This document shows, piece after piece, positions 42,556 through 52,300 of a stretch of DNA of 64,000 nt (the stretch's first letter is position 1; each line of letters starts with the position of its first letter). The notes below the pieces were generated by a model that saw nothing but the letters and a program-made list of their open reading frames with translations, had not been told where the DNA came from and ran no database searches. This DNA is from Bacteroidia bacterium (GTDB lineage Bacteria > Bacteroidota > Bacteroidia > 2-12-FULL-35-15). Made by a program: the position numbers and the translations under genes. The stretch covers positions 310,001-374,000 of the forward strand of contig JAURXZ010000035.1 in assembly GCA_030654175.1 (NCBI GenBank), read 5' to 3'.

Positions 42556-43443
42556 TTAGTATCCCGCTTTCGCAGAACCAATATTTTCAATAGGGTGCCA
42601 GGTTGTTTTAATCTCCTGGTTATCAAAAATTAAATATGGGCTTTGCGCTTTATCAGAAGCAAGAACAACTTTATCATAAATAAAAATCCGCTTCACATTC
42701 AATGAAGCATTTTCTTTGATCGTTTTTATTTCATTTTTATTTGTACGATAGTAGGTCAATGCATTCACATCCATGTGTGAAGAAAAATGAGAATGTAACT
42801 CTTCGCTACTACCGGTAAGAATGTTCACTACACCACCCGGTAAGTCAGAAGAATTCAACACTTCCGCAAAAGTTACGGCACATAAAGGTTTGCTTTCTGA
42901 TGCAAGAACAATACATGAATTTCCTCCGGCAATAACCGGAGCAATAGCAGTTACCAATCCAAGCAAAGAACTTTCTTCAGGGGCAATAATGGCAACAACC
43001 CCGGTTGGTTCAGGAACAGAAAAATTAAAATGTGATGATGCTACGGGATTCACAGAACTGAATACAGCCTGATATTTATCACACCATCCGGCATAATATA
43101 CTAAACGATCAACAGAAAGTGACACCTCATCATTAGCTGCTTTCTCAGTTAACCCCTGCAGTATAAGTTCCGAAATAAATTGTTCTTTACGGCCTTCCAG
43201 CATTTCAGCAATACGATATAAGATCTGACTGCGGTTAAATCCGGCACGTCCGCTCCATCCGCCAAACGCACCACGCGCAGCCACTACAGCATTACGAAAA
43301 TCTTTACGGGATGATTGACAAATATTCGCCATGATATCTCCCTTTTTATTCTTTAAAGGATAAAATCTTCCTGATTCTGTTCTCGGGAATTGACCTCCGA
43401 TATATATTTTATATGTTTTTTGAATTTCCAATCGTGTTGCCAT
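42556..43443 (-). CDS. half-length aldehyde dehydrogenase-like protein without catalytic cysteine
   Basis: 295 residues, compared with about 490 in the family. It aligns with the NAD-binding half only: RLEIQKTYKIYIGGQFPRTE at the N-terminus, the GRAGFNRSQILYRIAEMLEGR block near 82, PVIAGGNSCIVLASESKPLC near 180 and GVVNILTGSSEELHSHF near 205. The catalytic Cys loop and final domain are absent, and the C-terminus is replaced by unrelated sequence ending IENIGSAKAGY. No frameshifted remainder follows, so it looks like a maintained pseudo-enzyme rather than decay. Together with the full dehydrogenase upstream it resembles a split ALDH16-type pair. Confidence 0.8.
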   Translation of the reverse strand: MATRLEIQKTYKIYIGGQFPRTESGRFYPLKNKKGDIMANICQSSRKDFRNAVVAARGAFGGWSGRAGFNRSQILYRIAEMLEGRKEQFISELILQGLTEKAANDEVSLSVDRLVYYAGWCDKYQAVFSSVNPVASSHFNFSVPEPTGVVAIIAPEESSLLGLVTAIAPVIAGGNSCIVLASESKPLCAVTFAEVLNSSDLPGGVVNILTGSSEELHSHFSSHMDVNALTYYRTNKNEIKTIKENASLNVKRIFIYDKVVLASDKAQSPYLIFDNQEIKTTWHPIENIGSAKAGY

Positions 43444-43466
43444 TTTTTGTTTAGATTATATATTTA

Positions 43467-43496
43467 CCCCTCAAAGGGTTTTAAACATTATTAGTG
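43467..43496. repeat. degenerate REP-like element
   Basis: CCCCTCAAAGGGTTTTAAAC followed by ATTATTAGTG resembles a decayed copy of the REP unit seen at 45009, 45742 and 45811 (CCCTnACAGGGTTTnAAAC). Weak match. Confidence 0.35.
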
Positions 43497-43512
43497 TTTA
43501 TGTATATTTAAA

Positions 43513-44985
43513 TTAAAATTTCAAATACGGCATTAAGCCATGTAATCCGCCTTCACGTCCAAAACCACTTTCCTTATATCCACCAAAAGGTGATGCAGGA
43601 TCGAATTTGTTGTAAGTATTTGCCCATACCACACCGGCACGCATTTTACTTGAAATGTTAAATATTTTAGAACCTTTATCAGTCCAGATACCTGCTGAAA
43701 GTCCATAAGCAATATTATTTGCTTTTTCAATTACTTCTTCAATGGTACGGAATGTTTGGATCGTTAAAACAGGTCCGAAAATTTCTTCCTGTACAATTCT
43801 GTGTGATTGCGAAGCATTTAAAAATAAAGTAGGGCGACAGTAATACCCTTTGCTTGGAATAGCGCATGAAGACTGGTAAAAATCAGCTCCTTCATTTTTA
43901 CCTATTTTAATGTACTCTTGAATTTTTAGTAATTGTTCCTTTGAATTGATGGCTCCGATATCCGTATTTTTATCCATTGGATCACCTACAATTAAGGATT
44001 CCATTCTGTCTTTTAGTTTACGGATAACAATATCGGCAACACTTTCCTGAATAAACAAACGGGAACCTGCACAACAAACATGACCCTGATTAAAGAAAAT
44101 CCCATTAATGACTCCTTCTACGGCTTGATCGATCGGGGCATCTTCAAAAATAATATTAGCGGCTTTACCTCCTAATTCAAGTGTTAGTTTTTTATCAGTT
44201 CCTGCAATTGATTTCTGGATCATTTTACCAACATCAGTAGAGCCTGTAAATGCAATTTTATTGATATCGGGATGATTAACCATGGCTGCACCGGTTTTAC
44301 CTGCACCGGTAATAATATTTACAACACCATCAGGCAAACCACTATCACGAAACAATTCAGCCAATTTTAATGCGGTAAGAGATGTTGTTTCCGCAGGTTT
44401 TAATACCACAGTATTACCGGCAGCCAAGGCAGGAGCTATTTTCCATGCAGCCATAAGCAAAGGGAAATTCCAGGGAATGATCTGTCCGGCAACACCCAAT
44501 GGTTGTGGGTTTCTATTTGGAAAAGCATATTCTAATTTATCAGCCCAACCTGCATTATAAAAAAAGTGGTTAGCAGCTAAAGGCACATCAATATCACGGC
44601 TTTCACGAATACACTTACCACCGTTCATTGTTTCAATCACAGCAAATTCACGTGCTCTCTCTTGCATTAATCTTGCAATACGGTAAATATATTTACCACG
44701 TTCTTTTGCCGAAATTTTGCTCCATTTTTCAAATGCTTTACGGGCAGCTTTCACCGCTTTATCCACATCTTTTTCGTCTGCTTCTGCTACTTCTGCGATC
44801 TTTTGTTCTGTAGCAGGATTTATGGTATCAAAATATTTTTTACTGTTGGGCTTTACAAATTTCCCATCAATAAAAAGATCGTATTGTTTTTGAAGAGTAA
44901 TATGTTTGGTATCTTCAGGAGCAGGAGCATAAGCCCAGTCTGTTTTGAAATCCAATCCAATTTTGTTTTCTTGTTTTTTGCTCAT
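43513..44985 (-). CDS. NAD(P)-dependent aldehyde dehydrogenase
   Basis: 490 residues, full length. It oxidises an aldehyde to the acid. Visible motifs: IPWNFPLLMAAWKIAPALAA near 167 with WNFP, TGSTDVGKMI near 247, the general base Glu in LELGGKAANIIFEDA near 271, and the catalytic Cys in FNQGHVCCAGSRLF near 305. EEIFGPVLTIQTF and the C-terminal FGGYKESGFGREGG are also typical. It sits in a strand with deoC upstream and a half-length relative downstream, so acetaldehyde from deoxyribose breakdown is a likely substrate. The REP transposase gene now separates it from deoC. Confidence 0.94.
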   Translation of the reverse strand: MSKKQENKIGLDFKTDWAYAPAPEDTKHITLQKQYDLFIDGKFVKPNSKKYFDTINPATEQKIAEVAEADEKDVDKAVKAARKAFEKWSKISAKERGKYIYRIARLMQERAREFAVIETMNGGKCIRESRDIDVPLAANHFFYNAGWADKLEYAFPNRNPQPLGVAGQIIPWNFPLLMAAWKIAPALAAGNTVVLKPAETTSLTALKLAELFRDSGLPDGVVNIITGAGKTGAAMVNHPDINKIAFTGSTDVGKMIQKSIAGTDKKLTLELGGKAANIIFEDAPIDQAVEGVINGIFFNQGHVCCAGSRLFIQESVADIVIRKLKDRMESLIVGDPMDKNTDIGAINSKEQLLKIQEYIKIGKNEGADFYQSSCAIPSKGYYCRPTLFLNASQSHRIVQEEIFGPVLTIQTFRTIEEVIEKANNIAYGLSAGIWTDKGSKIFNISSKMRAGVVWANTYNKFDPASPFGGYKESGFGREGGLHGLMPYLKF

Positions 44986-45008
44986 TTTTTATTTTTTTGT
45001 TTCTTTTA

Positions 45009-45034
45009 CCCTAACAGGGTTTCAAACCCTTTTA
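45009..45034. repeat. REP element, single copy left of the transposase
   Basis: CCCTAACAGGGTTTCAAACC then CTTTTA; the same 29-base unit as 45742 and 45811, with a degenerate right end. It lies just outside the transposase stop codon. Confidence 0.75.
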
Positions 45035-45042
45035 GCGCTGAA

Positions 45043-45720
45043 TTAACTTAAAATTTCGGATTCTAATTCTTGCAATAAATTTTGATTTATTTGTTGGTGG
45101 CTAAATTTGAAATTGCCTATATCTTCAAACAATCCTATCACTTCCTGTCTTTTCAATTGAGTTGTTTTATCAGAAATTAAAGAATGATAGGAGGAATATT
45201 TCCAATCTGTAATTTTTTCAACAAACCCATGATGAACAGGATTTGAATGAATATATAAAATTAAGGATTTCAAATATTCTGATGAAGCTATTTCTTTTCT
45301 CTTGAACGAACGAAGAAATAAGCTTCCTCTTCTGCCTTGTTGTTTATTTAAAGCTTGGGAATAACCATTAAAAAAATTAGAAAACTGTTTACTAATATGA
45401 AGGCTAAAAAAACCAATCTCTGTAATACCTCCTGAAAGAGCTTTAAACGCTGTTAAAGTGATATTTTCATCCGGTAGTTTTTCATTCTCTTTTAAAAATT
45501 CAAAAATTTCTTTTTCTGATTTAATTTGAACAAGAAAATGAAAATGATTCGGCATCAAACAATAGGCATAAGTGTTTGCGACAGGTGAAATAAATTCCGT
45601 AAATTTTTTTAGAAAATAAATATAGTTCTCATCATTAAAAAAAATGGCATCGCTGCCAATTCCATGATTATAGATGTGGTAAAAACTTTCGGGTTGTAAT
45701 GGATCCTGATTAGCTGCCAT
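45043..45720 (-). CDS. REP-associated tyrosine transposase (RAYT, Y1/HUH family)
   Basis: 225 residues. The single-strand nuclease motif is seen as NHFHFLVQ near 59-66 (HUH), preceded by YAYCLMPN. The probable catalytic Tyr lies in SSEYLKSLILYIHSNPVHHG near 147-166. The N-terminal FYHIYNHGIGSDAIFFNDEN block is typical of this family. Y1 enzymes of this group cut and join REP palindromes; they are normally domesticated and do not move themselves. REP units flank it on both sides, which supports the assignment. It separates deoC from the dehydrogenase genes. Confidence 0.9.
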   Translation of the reverse strand: MAANQDPLQPESFYHIYNHGIGSDAIFFNDENYIYFLKKFTEFISPVANTYAYCLMPNHFHFLVQIKSEKEIFEFLKENEKLPDENITLTAFKALSGGITEIGFFSLHISKQFSNFFNGYSQALNKQQGRRGSLFLRSFKRKEIASSEYLKSLILYIHSNPVHHGFVEKITDWKYSSYHSLISDKTTQLKRQEVIGLFEDIGNFKFSHQQINQNLLQELESEILS

Positions 45721-45741
45721 TTTTTTATTTCACCTCTTACA

Positions 45742-45770
45742 CCCTGACAGGGTTTCAAACCCTGTTAGGG
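45742..45770. repeat. REP element, inverted pair member A
   Basis: A 29-base unit, CCCTGACAGGGTTTCAAACC then CTGTTAGGG. It is the exact reverse complement of the unit at 45811-45839, 40 bases away, giving a BIME-like inverted pair upstream of the transposase start. Confidence 0.9.
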
Positions 45771-45810
45771 GTATTTTAATTGCTATTGTATTTATTACCA
45801 AGTTCTTCAA

Positions 45811-45839
45811 CCCTAACAGGGTTTGAAACCCTGTCAGGG
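45811..45839. repeat. REP element, inverted pair member B
   Basis: CCCTAACAGGGTTTGAAACC then CTGTCAGGG, the exact reverse complement of 45742-45770. It ends four bases before the deoC stop codon region. Confidence 0.9.
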
Positions 45840-45843
45840 GATA

Positions 45844-46755
45844 TTAATCTTTCGAAAAATAATCCAAACTCTGATAAACTCCTGACGTTTCTTTTGCAAT
45901 TTGCATCAATACGTCATTTGCTAAGCTACTTGCCCCAAATCGGAACCATTCATTGCTTAACCAGGCTCCACCTAATGTTTCTTTTACCATCACTAAATAA
46001 TGCAATGCAGCCTTAGATGTAGAGATACCACCGGCAGGCTTCATTCCTACCATTCTTCCGGTTTTATAATAATAATCACGGATGGCTTCTAACATCACCA
46101 AGGTAACAGGCATGGTAGCTGCCGGAGAAATTTTTCCGGTTGATGTTTTAATAAAATCTGCACCTGCATACATGGCAATATCACTAGCTTTACGCACATT
46201 ATCCAATGTGGAAAGTTCACCGGTTTCAAAAATAACTTTTAATCGTGCCGGTCCGCAAGCGGCTTTAATGGCGGCAATTTCATCGAAAACGTATTCATAA
46301 TTCCCTTTTAAAAACTCTCCACGTGAAATAACCATATCAATTTCATCAGCACCATTCTCTACTGCAAACTTAGTGTCGGCAATTTTTACTTCACGGGTTG
46401 ATTGTCCGCTTGGAAAAGCTGTAGAAACAGAAGCCACTTTTACTCCGGTCCCTTTTAATGCATCTTTGGCTGTTTTAACCATTGTTGGGTAAACACATAC
46501 TGCTGCAACAGTTGGTAAACCGGGAATAATATCATGCAAATGCGCGGCTTTGAAACACATTTGTTTTACTTTGCCTTCTGTATCTTTTCCTTCAAGTGTA
46601 GTAAGGTCGATCATATTCAAGATCATTTTAAGACCTTGCATCTTAGAAGATTTTTTAATGCTTCTTGTTGTAAATCGTGCAACACGTTCTTCCACTCCCA
46701 CCTGGTCTATTATTGGTGTGCTTCTAAAATCCGGCAAACTGTTTTTTGTGCTCAT
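45844..46755 (-). CDS. deoC: deoxyribose-phosphate aldolase
   Basis: 303 residues from the ATG at 46755 (MSTKNSLPDF); an in-frame ATG at 46800 adds a hydrophobic stretch foreign to the family. It splits 2-deoxyribose 5-phosphate into acetaldehyde and glyceraldehyde 3-phosphate. The Schiff-base Lys lies in GADFIKTSTGK near 225, with DMVISRGEFLKG near 159 and the second active-site lysine in GMKPAGGISTSKAA near 257. CVYPTMV near 93 is the other conserved block. This is the longer DeoC form. Cytoplasmic; the adjacent dehydrogenases may oxidise its acetaldehyde. Confidence 0.95.
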   Translation of the reverse strand: MSTKNSLPDFRSTPIIDQVGVEERVARFTTRSIKKSSKMQGLKMILNMIDLTTLEGKDTEGKVKQMCFKAAHLHDIIPGLPTVAAVCVYPTMVKTAKDALKGTGVKVASVSTAFPSGQSTREVKIADTKFAVENGADEIDMVISRGEFLKGNYEYVFDEIAAIKAACGPARLKVIFETGELSTLDNVRKASDIAMYAGADFIKTSTGKISPAATMPVTLVMLEAIRDYYYKTGRMVGMKPAGGISTSKAALHYLVMVKETLGGAWLSNEWFRFGASSLANDVLMQIAKETSGVYQSLDYFSKD

Positions 46756-46896
46756 TGTTGATTTTTTCAGGTATATGAACAAAGATATCCAAAAATTCAT
46801 TTGAGTAAAAAATAATTTTTGTGACCATACTTAAATAAACCCCATATCTAAAGTATTTCGACTATTTTTGAACTGTTAGTTCATTAAAAATAATTT

Positions 46897-47778
46897 ATGA
46901 AAATCTTCTATTCAGTCTTGATTTTTTTCTTTTTCAATGTTTGCGCTTTCTCCCAAACTATTGATCCATATAAATTCATTGCAACTTTACAATTTGATAA
47001 TAGATACCACGATTACTTTTCAACCAAACAAGAACAGGTGTTCCCTATTGCTTTTACCTTTAATACTCTTCAGGACGGAAGTGGCAATGGAAGTATTGAT
47101 GCTGAAGATGCTTGTGAAAACAATGTGAAATATGCTATTGGCGATAGTATTTACGGCACAGGTAGAACAGAACTAGTCAAAAGAGGTCCGAACGACCAGC
47201 GCCCTGTTGTTTATTTTCATTTTTCCAAATGTGCTGATTATGATGTATATGAGTACTGGCTTTATTATGCGGATAATGATTACCTAAACGATCATGAGCA
47301 TGATTGGGAAAAATATTTTGTTTATGTTAAGGGAAACGTTCCATTGTATGTACGGCTAAGTCATCATCAAAAATTTAATTTATTTTCCTGGGATGAACTG
47401 GCGAAAGATGAGGGGCACATCATTATTGGTGTTAATGGTGGATCACATGCGATGGAGATTAATATCCAGAATGGTGTTAAAATCAGGTATAACGGGGATA
47501 TCTCAAAAAAAAGTGGCAGGCTTGATTTTGGTGATGGTACAAATTCCCCTTGGAGAATTTACACAACTGATGTAAATGTGACCGGTGCTGTAAACTACAC
47601 TCAAAAACCGGATTGTTTTTTCGGGGGAGATCCTGTTTATTCTGGTGTTCCTATGCTTTCAAGCCACAAAGAGTATAAAAAGTGTAACAATGCTCCATGG
47701 CTGCGAAAAGAATGGAATGAGCCTCCAATTCCACGTCAAAAATCAAAAATGAATATGGCAATTACAATCGGGAATTAA
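46897..47778 (+). CDS. secreted NPP1/NLP-like protein
   Basis: 293 residues with a signal peptide (cleavage near CAFSQT, residue 20). The central part has YEYWLYYADNDYLNDHEHDW-E at about 118-138, giving His133, Glu134, His135, Asp136, Trp137 and Glu138, close to the GHRHDWE heptapeptide of necrosis- and ethylene-inducing (NLP) proteins. KYFVYVKGN then a beta strand, and a downstream GGSHAM, also fit that fold. Several Cys residues could form disulfides in the secreted form. NLPs bind sphingolipids and are known in plant pathogens and in many other bacteria. Assignment by motif only; convergent with the next gene, overlapping by 17 bases. Confidence 0.6.
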   Translation: MKIFYSVLIFFFFNVCAFSQTIDPYKFIATLQFDNRYHDYFSTKQEQVFPIAFTFNTLQDGSGNGSIDAEDACENNVKYAIGDSIYGTGRTELVKRGPNDQRPVVYFHFSKCADYDVYEYWLYYADNDYLNDHEHDWEKYFVYVKGNVPLYVRLSHHQKFNLFSWDELAKDEGHIIIGVNGGSHAMEINIQNGVKIRYNGDISKKSGRLDFGDGTNSPWRIYTTDVNVTGAVNYTQKPDCFFGGDPVYSGVPMLSSHKEYKKCNNAPWLRKEWNEPPIPRQKSKMNMAITIGN

Positions 47779-48220
47779 GCAGCATTTCGATGTGCAGAAT
47801 AGTATCTTCTATGTATTCTTCACTTGCAATTTCAAAACCAAGGCTCGAATAAAATTTTGTTAAGTAACGCTGAGCTCCAATACGTATAGGGATATCACCG
47901 TATTGTTTATCTATAAATTGTATTGCATTTTCCATTAGCTCTCTCCCCGCTCCTGTCCCTCGTGCTTTCTGTGATGTAATTACACGTCCAATTGAAACTT
48001 CTGTAAAAGCAATTCCTGCTGGAAGAATTCGCGCATAAGCGATCAAATCGTTGTTTTCATCAATTCCCATCAAATGAAATGCCTTTGAATCTTTCCCATC
48101 TGCATCCTGGTAAGGACAGTTTTGTTCAACCACAAATACCGCTATCCTCAGGTTAAATATCTGATATAACTCATCAACGGAGAGTTCATTGAATGATTTT
48201 ATTTTCCAGGTTGTTGCCAT
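47762..48220 (-). CDS. GNAT acetyltransferase, ElaA-like
   Basis: 152 residues with the GNAT fold. The ElaA-type start FNELSVDELYQIFNLRIAVF near 9-28 and VVEQNCPYQDADGKD near 29-43 are present, followed by the acetyl-CoA loop SQKARGTGAGRELMENAI near 82-99 (RGTGAG) and YLTKFYSSLGFEIASEEYIE near 118-137. It would transfer an acetyl group to an unknown small-molecule or protein amine in the cytoplasm. It overlaps the convergent NLP-like gene by 17 bases at the 3' ends. Confidence 0.9.
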   Translation of the reverse strand: MATTWKIKSFNELSVDELYQIFNLRIAVFVVEQNCPYQDADGKDSKAFHLMGIDENNDLIAYARILPAGIAFTEVSIGRVITSQKARGTGAGRELMENAIQFIDKQYGDIPIRIGAQRYLTKFYSSLGFEIASEEYIEDTILHIEMLLNSRL

Positions 48221-48256
48221 TTAACAGGATTATCCGGTGATCCGAATTTTCAAAAT

Positions 48257-48652
48257 TCACTTAATTAATTTCACCAAAAATAGTTTCTCAACCCAATTAT
48301 ACATTAGTACTCCTAAAATACAACCAACACTATTTGCAAAAAAATCAAACACATCAGCACTGCGTTCTTCAAACAAGGTAGCTTGCATTATTTCGAGTAA
48401 ACCACCATAAATAACACATAGCATGAAAGCGACTAATTTTGCAGATCGTTGTAATTTTATAAAATTGGTTTGCACTAAAAAACCTCTAATGGTCAATAAA
48501 ATCAAAACAAAGAAAATACCGGCATGAACAAATTTATCAAAACTAAGGATCTCTAAAAACGAAATATGCGGAATGTCCCTTCCGGGCATTCCGCATAAAA
48601 TAAGAATGACCAATGCCCAAAGCAATGCCCATTTATTGTGTTTTAAAAACAT
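48257..48652 (-). CDS. VanZ family membrane protein
   Basis: 131 residues with about four membrane segments (ALLWALVILILCGMPG, FVHAGIFFVLILLTIRGFLV, LVAFMLCVIYGGLLEIMQ, FFANSVGCILGVLMYNWV). The pattern DKFVHAGIFF near 39 and EERSADVFDFFANSVGC near 93-109 is typical of VanZ-like proteins, which are named for teicoplanin resistance but are mostly of unknown role. A VanZ-type gene next to gcvH and sprA is common in Bacteroidota. Confidence 0.88.
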   Translation of the reverse strand: MFLKHNKWALLWALVILILCGMPGRDIPHISFLEILSFDKFVHAGIFFVLILLTIRGFLVQTNFIKLQRSAKLVAFMLCVIYGGLLEIMQATLFEERSADVFDFFANSVGCILGVLMYNWVEKLFLVKLIK

Positions 48653-48699
48653 TTTTTGGTATTGTATTTCAAATTACCGAAACCACAACGAATTAGTTG

Positions 48700-48745
48700 A
48701 ATTGTTTACTGCCAGCCTATTGCCGACTGCAAAATTGACAAGTTG
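48700..48745. repeat. GCCTATTGCCGACTGCAAAATTG word repeat
   Basis: CTGCCAGCCTATTGCCGACT then GCAAAATTGACAAGTTG, related to the TTGCCTACTGCAAAATTG arm at 19741-19764 and the word family at 9943. Sits between gcvH and vanZ. Confidence 0.5.
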
Positions 48746-48758
48746 TTGAATTCAGAAA

Positions 48759-49139
48759 TTAATGTCCTATCAACGTTTTATAATCAGCTACGCTTAAAAG
48801 ACTGTTCAATTCAGATGGGTCTTTCATGGCTACTTTGATCATCCATCCTTTTCCATAAGGATCTTTATTTACTCCTTCAGGATTTGAAAGCAATGCAGGG
48901 TTTACTTCCAACACTTTTCCGGAAACGGGCATAAACAGATCAGATACAGTTTTAACTGCTTCTACGGTTCCAAATATTTCTTCATGGGAAAGCTCTTCAC
49001 CTTCTGTTTCAATTTCTACATAAACAATATCACCCAATTCGCTTTGCGCGAAATCAGTTATTCCGATATAGGCATCATTACCTTCTACACGAACCCATTC
49101 GTGATCTTTTGTGTACTTTAAGTTTTCAGGAAAATTCAT
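48759..49139 (-). CDS. gcvH: glycine cleavage system H protein
   Basis: 126 residues, typical length. It carries the lipoyl arm that shuttles the aminomethyl group between the P, T and L proteins. Lys63 in [10 protein letters not shown] is the lipoylation site. [20 protein letters not shown] near 9-28 and the C-terminal [13 protein letters not shown] are family blocks. It lies downstream of sprA on the same strand, an arrangement common in Bacteroidota. gcvT is 46 kb away in this window and gcvP is not present. Confidence 0.97.
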   Translation of the reverse strand: MNFPENLKYTKDHEWVRVEGNDAYIGITDFAQSELGDIVYVEIETEGEELSHEEIFGTVEAVKTVSDLFMPVSGKVLEVNPALLSNPEGVNKDPYGKGWMIKVAMKDPSELNSLLSVADYKTLIGH

Positions 49140-49187
49140 TTTATAATTTTATTTATTATTAAGCAGCGGTAAATGTAAAAAAGTTTG

Positions 49188-49283
49188 CCACAGATTACAC
49201 GAATTTTCGCAGATTATTTTTTTAAAAATAAATTATTCTTAATTTGAAGAACAGTAAATCTGTGTAATCCGCGTAATCTGTGG
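49188..49283. repeat. CCACAGATTAC inverted word repeat
   Basis: CCACAGATTACACGAATTTT on the left (from 49188) and AATCTGTGTAATCCGCG then TAATCTGTGG on the right (to 49283) form an imperfect hairpin with an A/T-rich loop. It lies between sprA and gcvH, close after the sprA stop codon on the minus strand, so it may serve as its terminator. Confidence 0.7.
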
Positions 49284-49312
49284 CTATATTTTTTACTAAA
49301 GCTTCATCAAAT

Positions 49313-52300
49313 TTAATTTGAAAGCGTTAATCTCAAACTAATACCTGCATTGGTATTGGTTGTTGGGAAAGAGTTTGATACCACCGGCTTGTTAATGATA
49401 CGGTCGTAAAACAAACGAATATTAATTCGTTCATTAATTACGTAATCAGCAGAAACCTTAATAGATATGATATTGGTACCACCGGTAGATTGACTAACGC
49501 CCTCTACTATACGCCTGATCACTGTTTCGTTTCTACGGAAGGATAAATCTACCTTCATATTCAAATCGCTCTTGATCGGTTTCCCTTTGATCTGAAGCCT
49601 TTTACCTAAACTCAGATCTTTGAGCCGGTAACCGGTACCAATAACTATTTCGCGCCCACCCACTTCGGTAACGGTTTTGCTGGTTAAACCGAGCGATAAA
49701 TTCCTGTCTTTTTTATATTCAAAATTCACTAATACGCTATTGTTAAGCGTTACATCCACTTTAATAAGCGGGCTCCATTGTTCAGAAACCGTAATTGTAT
49801 TGATAAGATCTTTTGCTAAGAAATTCCGATTAGTTGGTATACTTGAAACGGCCTCTTTCGTACCCGTATAGCCATCATTATCAGGATCGGTGAACAATAA
49901 ATTGGAAGTATAACTGCTCACATTATATGTTGAACGATAAGCATGGCTCAAGGTTATTGATTTGAAATATTTTTTAATGGATTCTATCTTCGACAACCCA
50001 TCATAAGTAATACGCCAATTGGGTTTAGGCAATGCAGGGAAAGCTCCTTTTGGACCTATACCCACAGCGATCGGATTTTTTCCTGAATATGCTGCTATAA
50101 ATGCAGGGATCAATACATCTTGTGACGTTTCATTATAGCCTTCTGCATAACCGTTAATTGTAGATAATGAGGAATCATTTTCAGCACCTAAACGTGTTGA
50201 TATTTCTGAACGTCCATTTAAAAATCTTGAAAAAGTAGAATCCCCATCTTTAAATGAAGTACCAAACGCTAAAAATGACATACTAAAATTACCTGTTTGC
50301 ATGGGAGATTGGTGCACAAACATTGCAGTATCCCTGTTCCACCTAAAAAATTCACTCTCATTTAATGAAGTTGTTTTTACTGCTGTAACCTCAATTTTTA
50401 GATTAGGTATGGGCTCAATGTTGGCACGAATATTTAAATTATCGCTACTTGTTCTCGTATAAGGTGTATTGATGGATTGTGTTTTTACCAACCAGTCCTT
50501 TTTTATTGCCTCATCACGAATATCTTCCTGGCTACCGAAAACAAAACCGGGTGTTGGCCCTGCAAAATTCGGATCCATACCCATCATATTTGTAAACTGA
50601 CCGTAGCCTGGTAAAATGGTTCCGTTATTCATAGAATAAGTTACATTCACATTTTTTAAACTCATAATTATTCTCGCCACATATTCCAGTGCTATTGAAG
50701 GTTCACGCTCCTTTTTAGTTGAATCTTTTGGCGTTGGATTAACTTTATTTTTTATTGGTGGTACTACAACTTTCTTATTCGTTTTTTTATTTGCACCCTG
50801 ATTGATCTTTTTAAAGTAAGGGATTTTATTGTAGAGCGTTACCATGTTCAAAGCTCCTGTAAATTGTATAACACGGGAATTTTGAATAATATTACCTAAC
50901 GAATCCGCTTTAAAAGGAGCACGAGTCCAGTTGTAGGTTCCCGTATAGCGCACCGATGCAGTTGTAAAATCAAGTAAAGGCACTTTATTGATAGGGATAG
51001 CGTAATTTACGTTCAGCTGCTGATTGTATTGAGTTGTTTTTCCACCTCCTAAGAAATTATCCCTGAGTGTATCTTTCTTTTCCTGCGTATCAATTGCACC
51101 TTGAGGCTCCAAAATACGTGCTTCATTGGTTGCTATAAAATCAAGTTTAAGCGCTTTGGTTATGTCATATTTTAGATCATAGTTACGATTCATAGTAAAC
51201 CGTTTATTGAATGTAGGGATGATCAGCATTTCCCCTTCAGTTGTATTACGTGTTTTTGCTGTATTATAACCTCTTTCCACATCCGTTGAAAACCCTAATT
51301 TGTTGGGGAAAAGATAAAAATTGATGTCTTTGATCAGCAGCAAAGATTTCGCCTGAAAAATTTTTGTTTTTGCAAAGGGCCTTATATTTTTAGGCGAAGG
51401 GGCATAACTATAAATTAAACCGGCCTTGTAATTTCTTGTAGAGTCATACTCCAGATTCACATTACGTTTATACAATTCATTAAAAGAGTAGGATGCAGCC
51501 CAATTTTCAACATCATAGATCTGGCTCTTTTTGGCGCCTTTCCCTTTCTCTTTTTTCACATTGGTAAAGTTGATGCTTCTGCGCTGGGTATAATCCTGTG
51601 TTGCGCGTTTTAGGGAGTCGCGTACAACGGTTGGAATAGTTGGGTCTTTTAATACAGGTGCTAAAAGAATATCCGGATCAAGCGGATTGTACTGAGGTGT
51701 AATATAGGTTTCTGAGTACCCCACATACATTGGAACATGAATTTTATAATCATCAGGTAAGAATTTCCCAAGCTCAAAACTCGAAGTAATATCGTATTGT
51801 TTTAATGTCGCTCTTTTACGTTCGCTTACTTTATTTTCTAAACTTCCAAAACCCGGAGCATAATAATTACCTGATACAGAAAGGGTACCAAAATCGGCTA
51901 ATTTAGCAGTAACACGTGCCGTTGCAGCACCTCCGCCGGTCTCATCAAAATCACTTAACCTCAATTCATTCACCCATACCTGCGCGCATTTCGACAAGCC
52001 ATCATCACCACCATCAATACCCTCTTTTTTAGGATTCCTGATTCCTATCATTATGGTTTTAATGGCACTTAAATTCGGGTTTCCTTTTACGGTAATTTTT
52101 CTGTTCCCATCCATAACCGTGTATTCCGAAATAGAACTACTTCCTACACTAAGGTTACGTTGTTGCTTGGCAGAAGACAGTTTTCCAAATTCCAAAACCA
52201 TATCATTGGCTTCGGGCCATACCTTGTATTGATCATCTGAATTGGTTCCATTGTAGCTACCGGCAGCGGTTACAAGCAACGGGATATCATATTCGTAATA

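Noticed and set aside
42556-43443. Short dehydrogenase as a sequencing frameshift of a full gene
   Set aside because: The downstream 100 bases contain no in-any-frame continuation of the catalytic domain and the convergent gene begins 3 bases away, so a real half-length protein is more likely.
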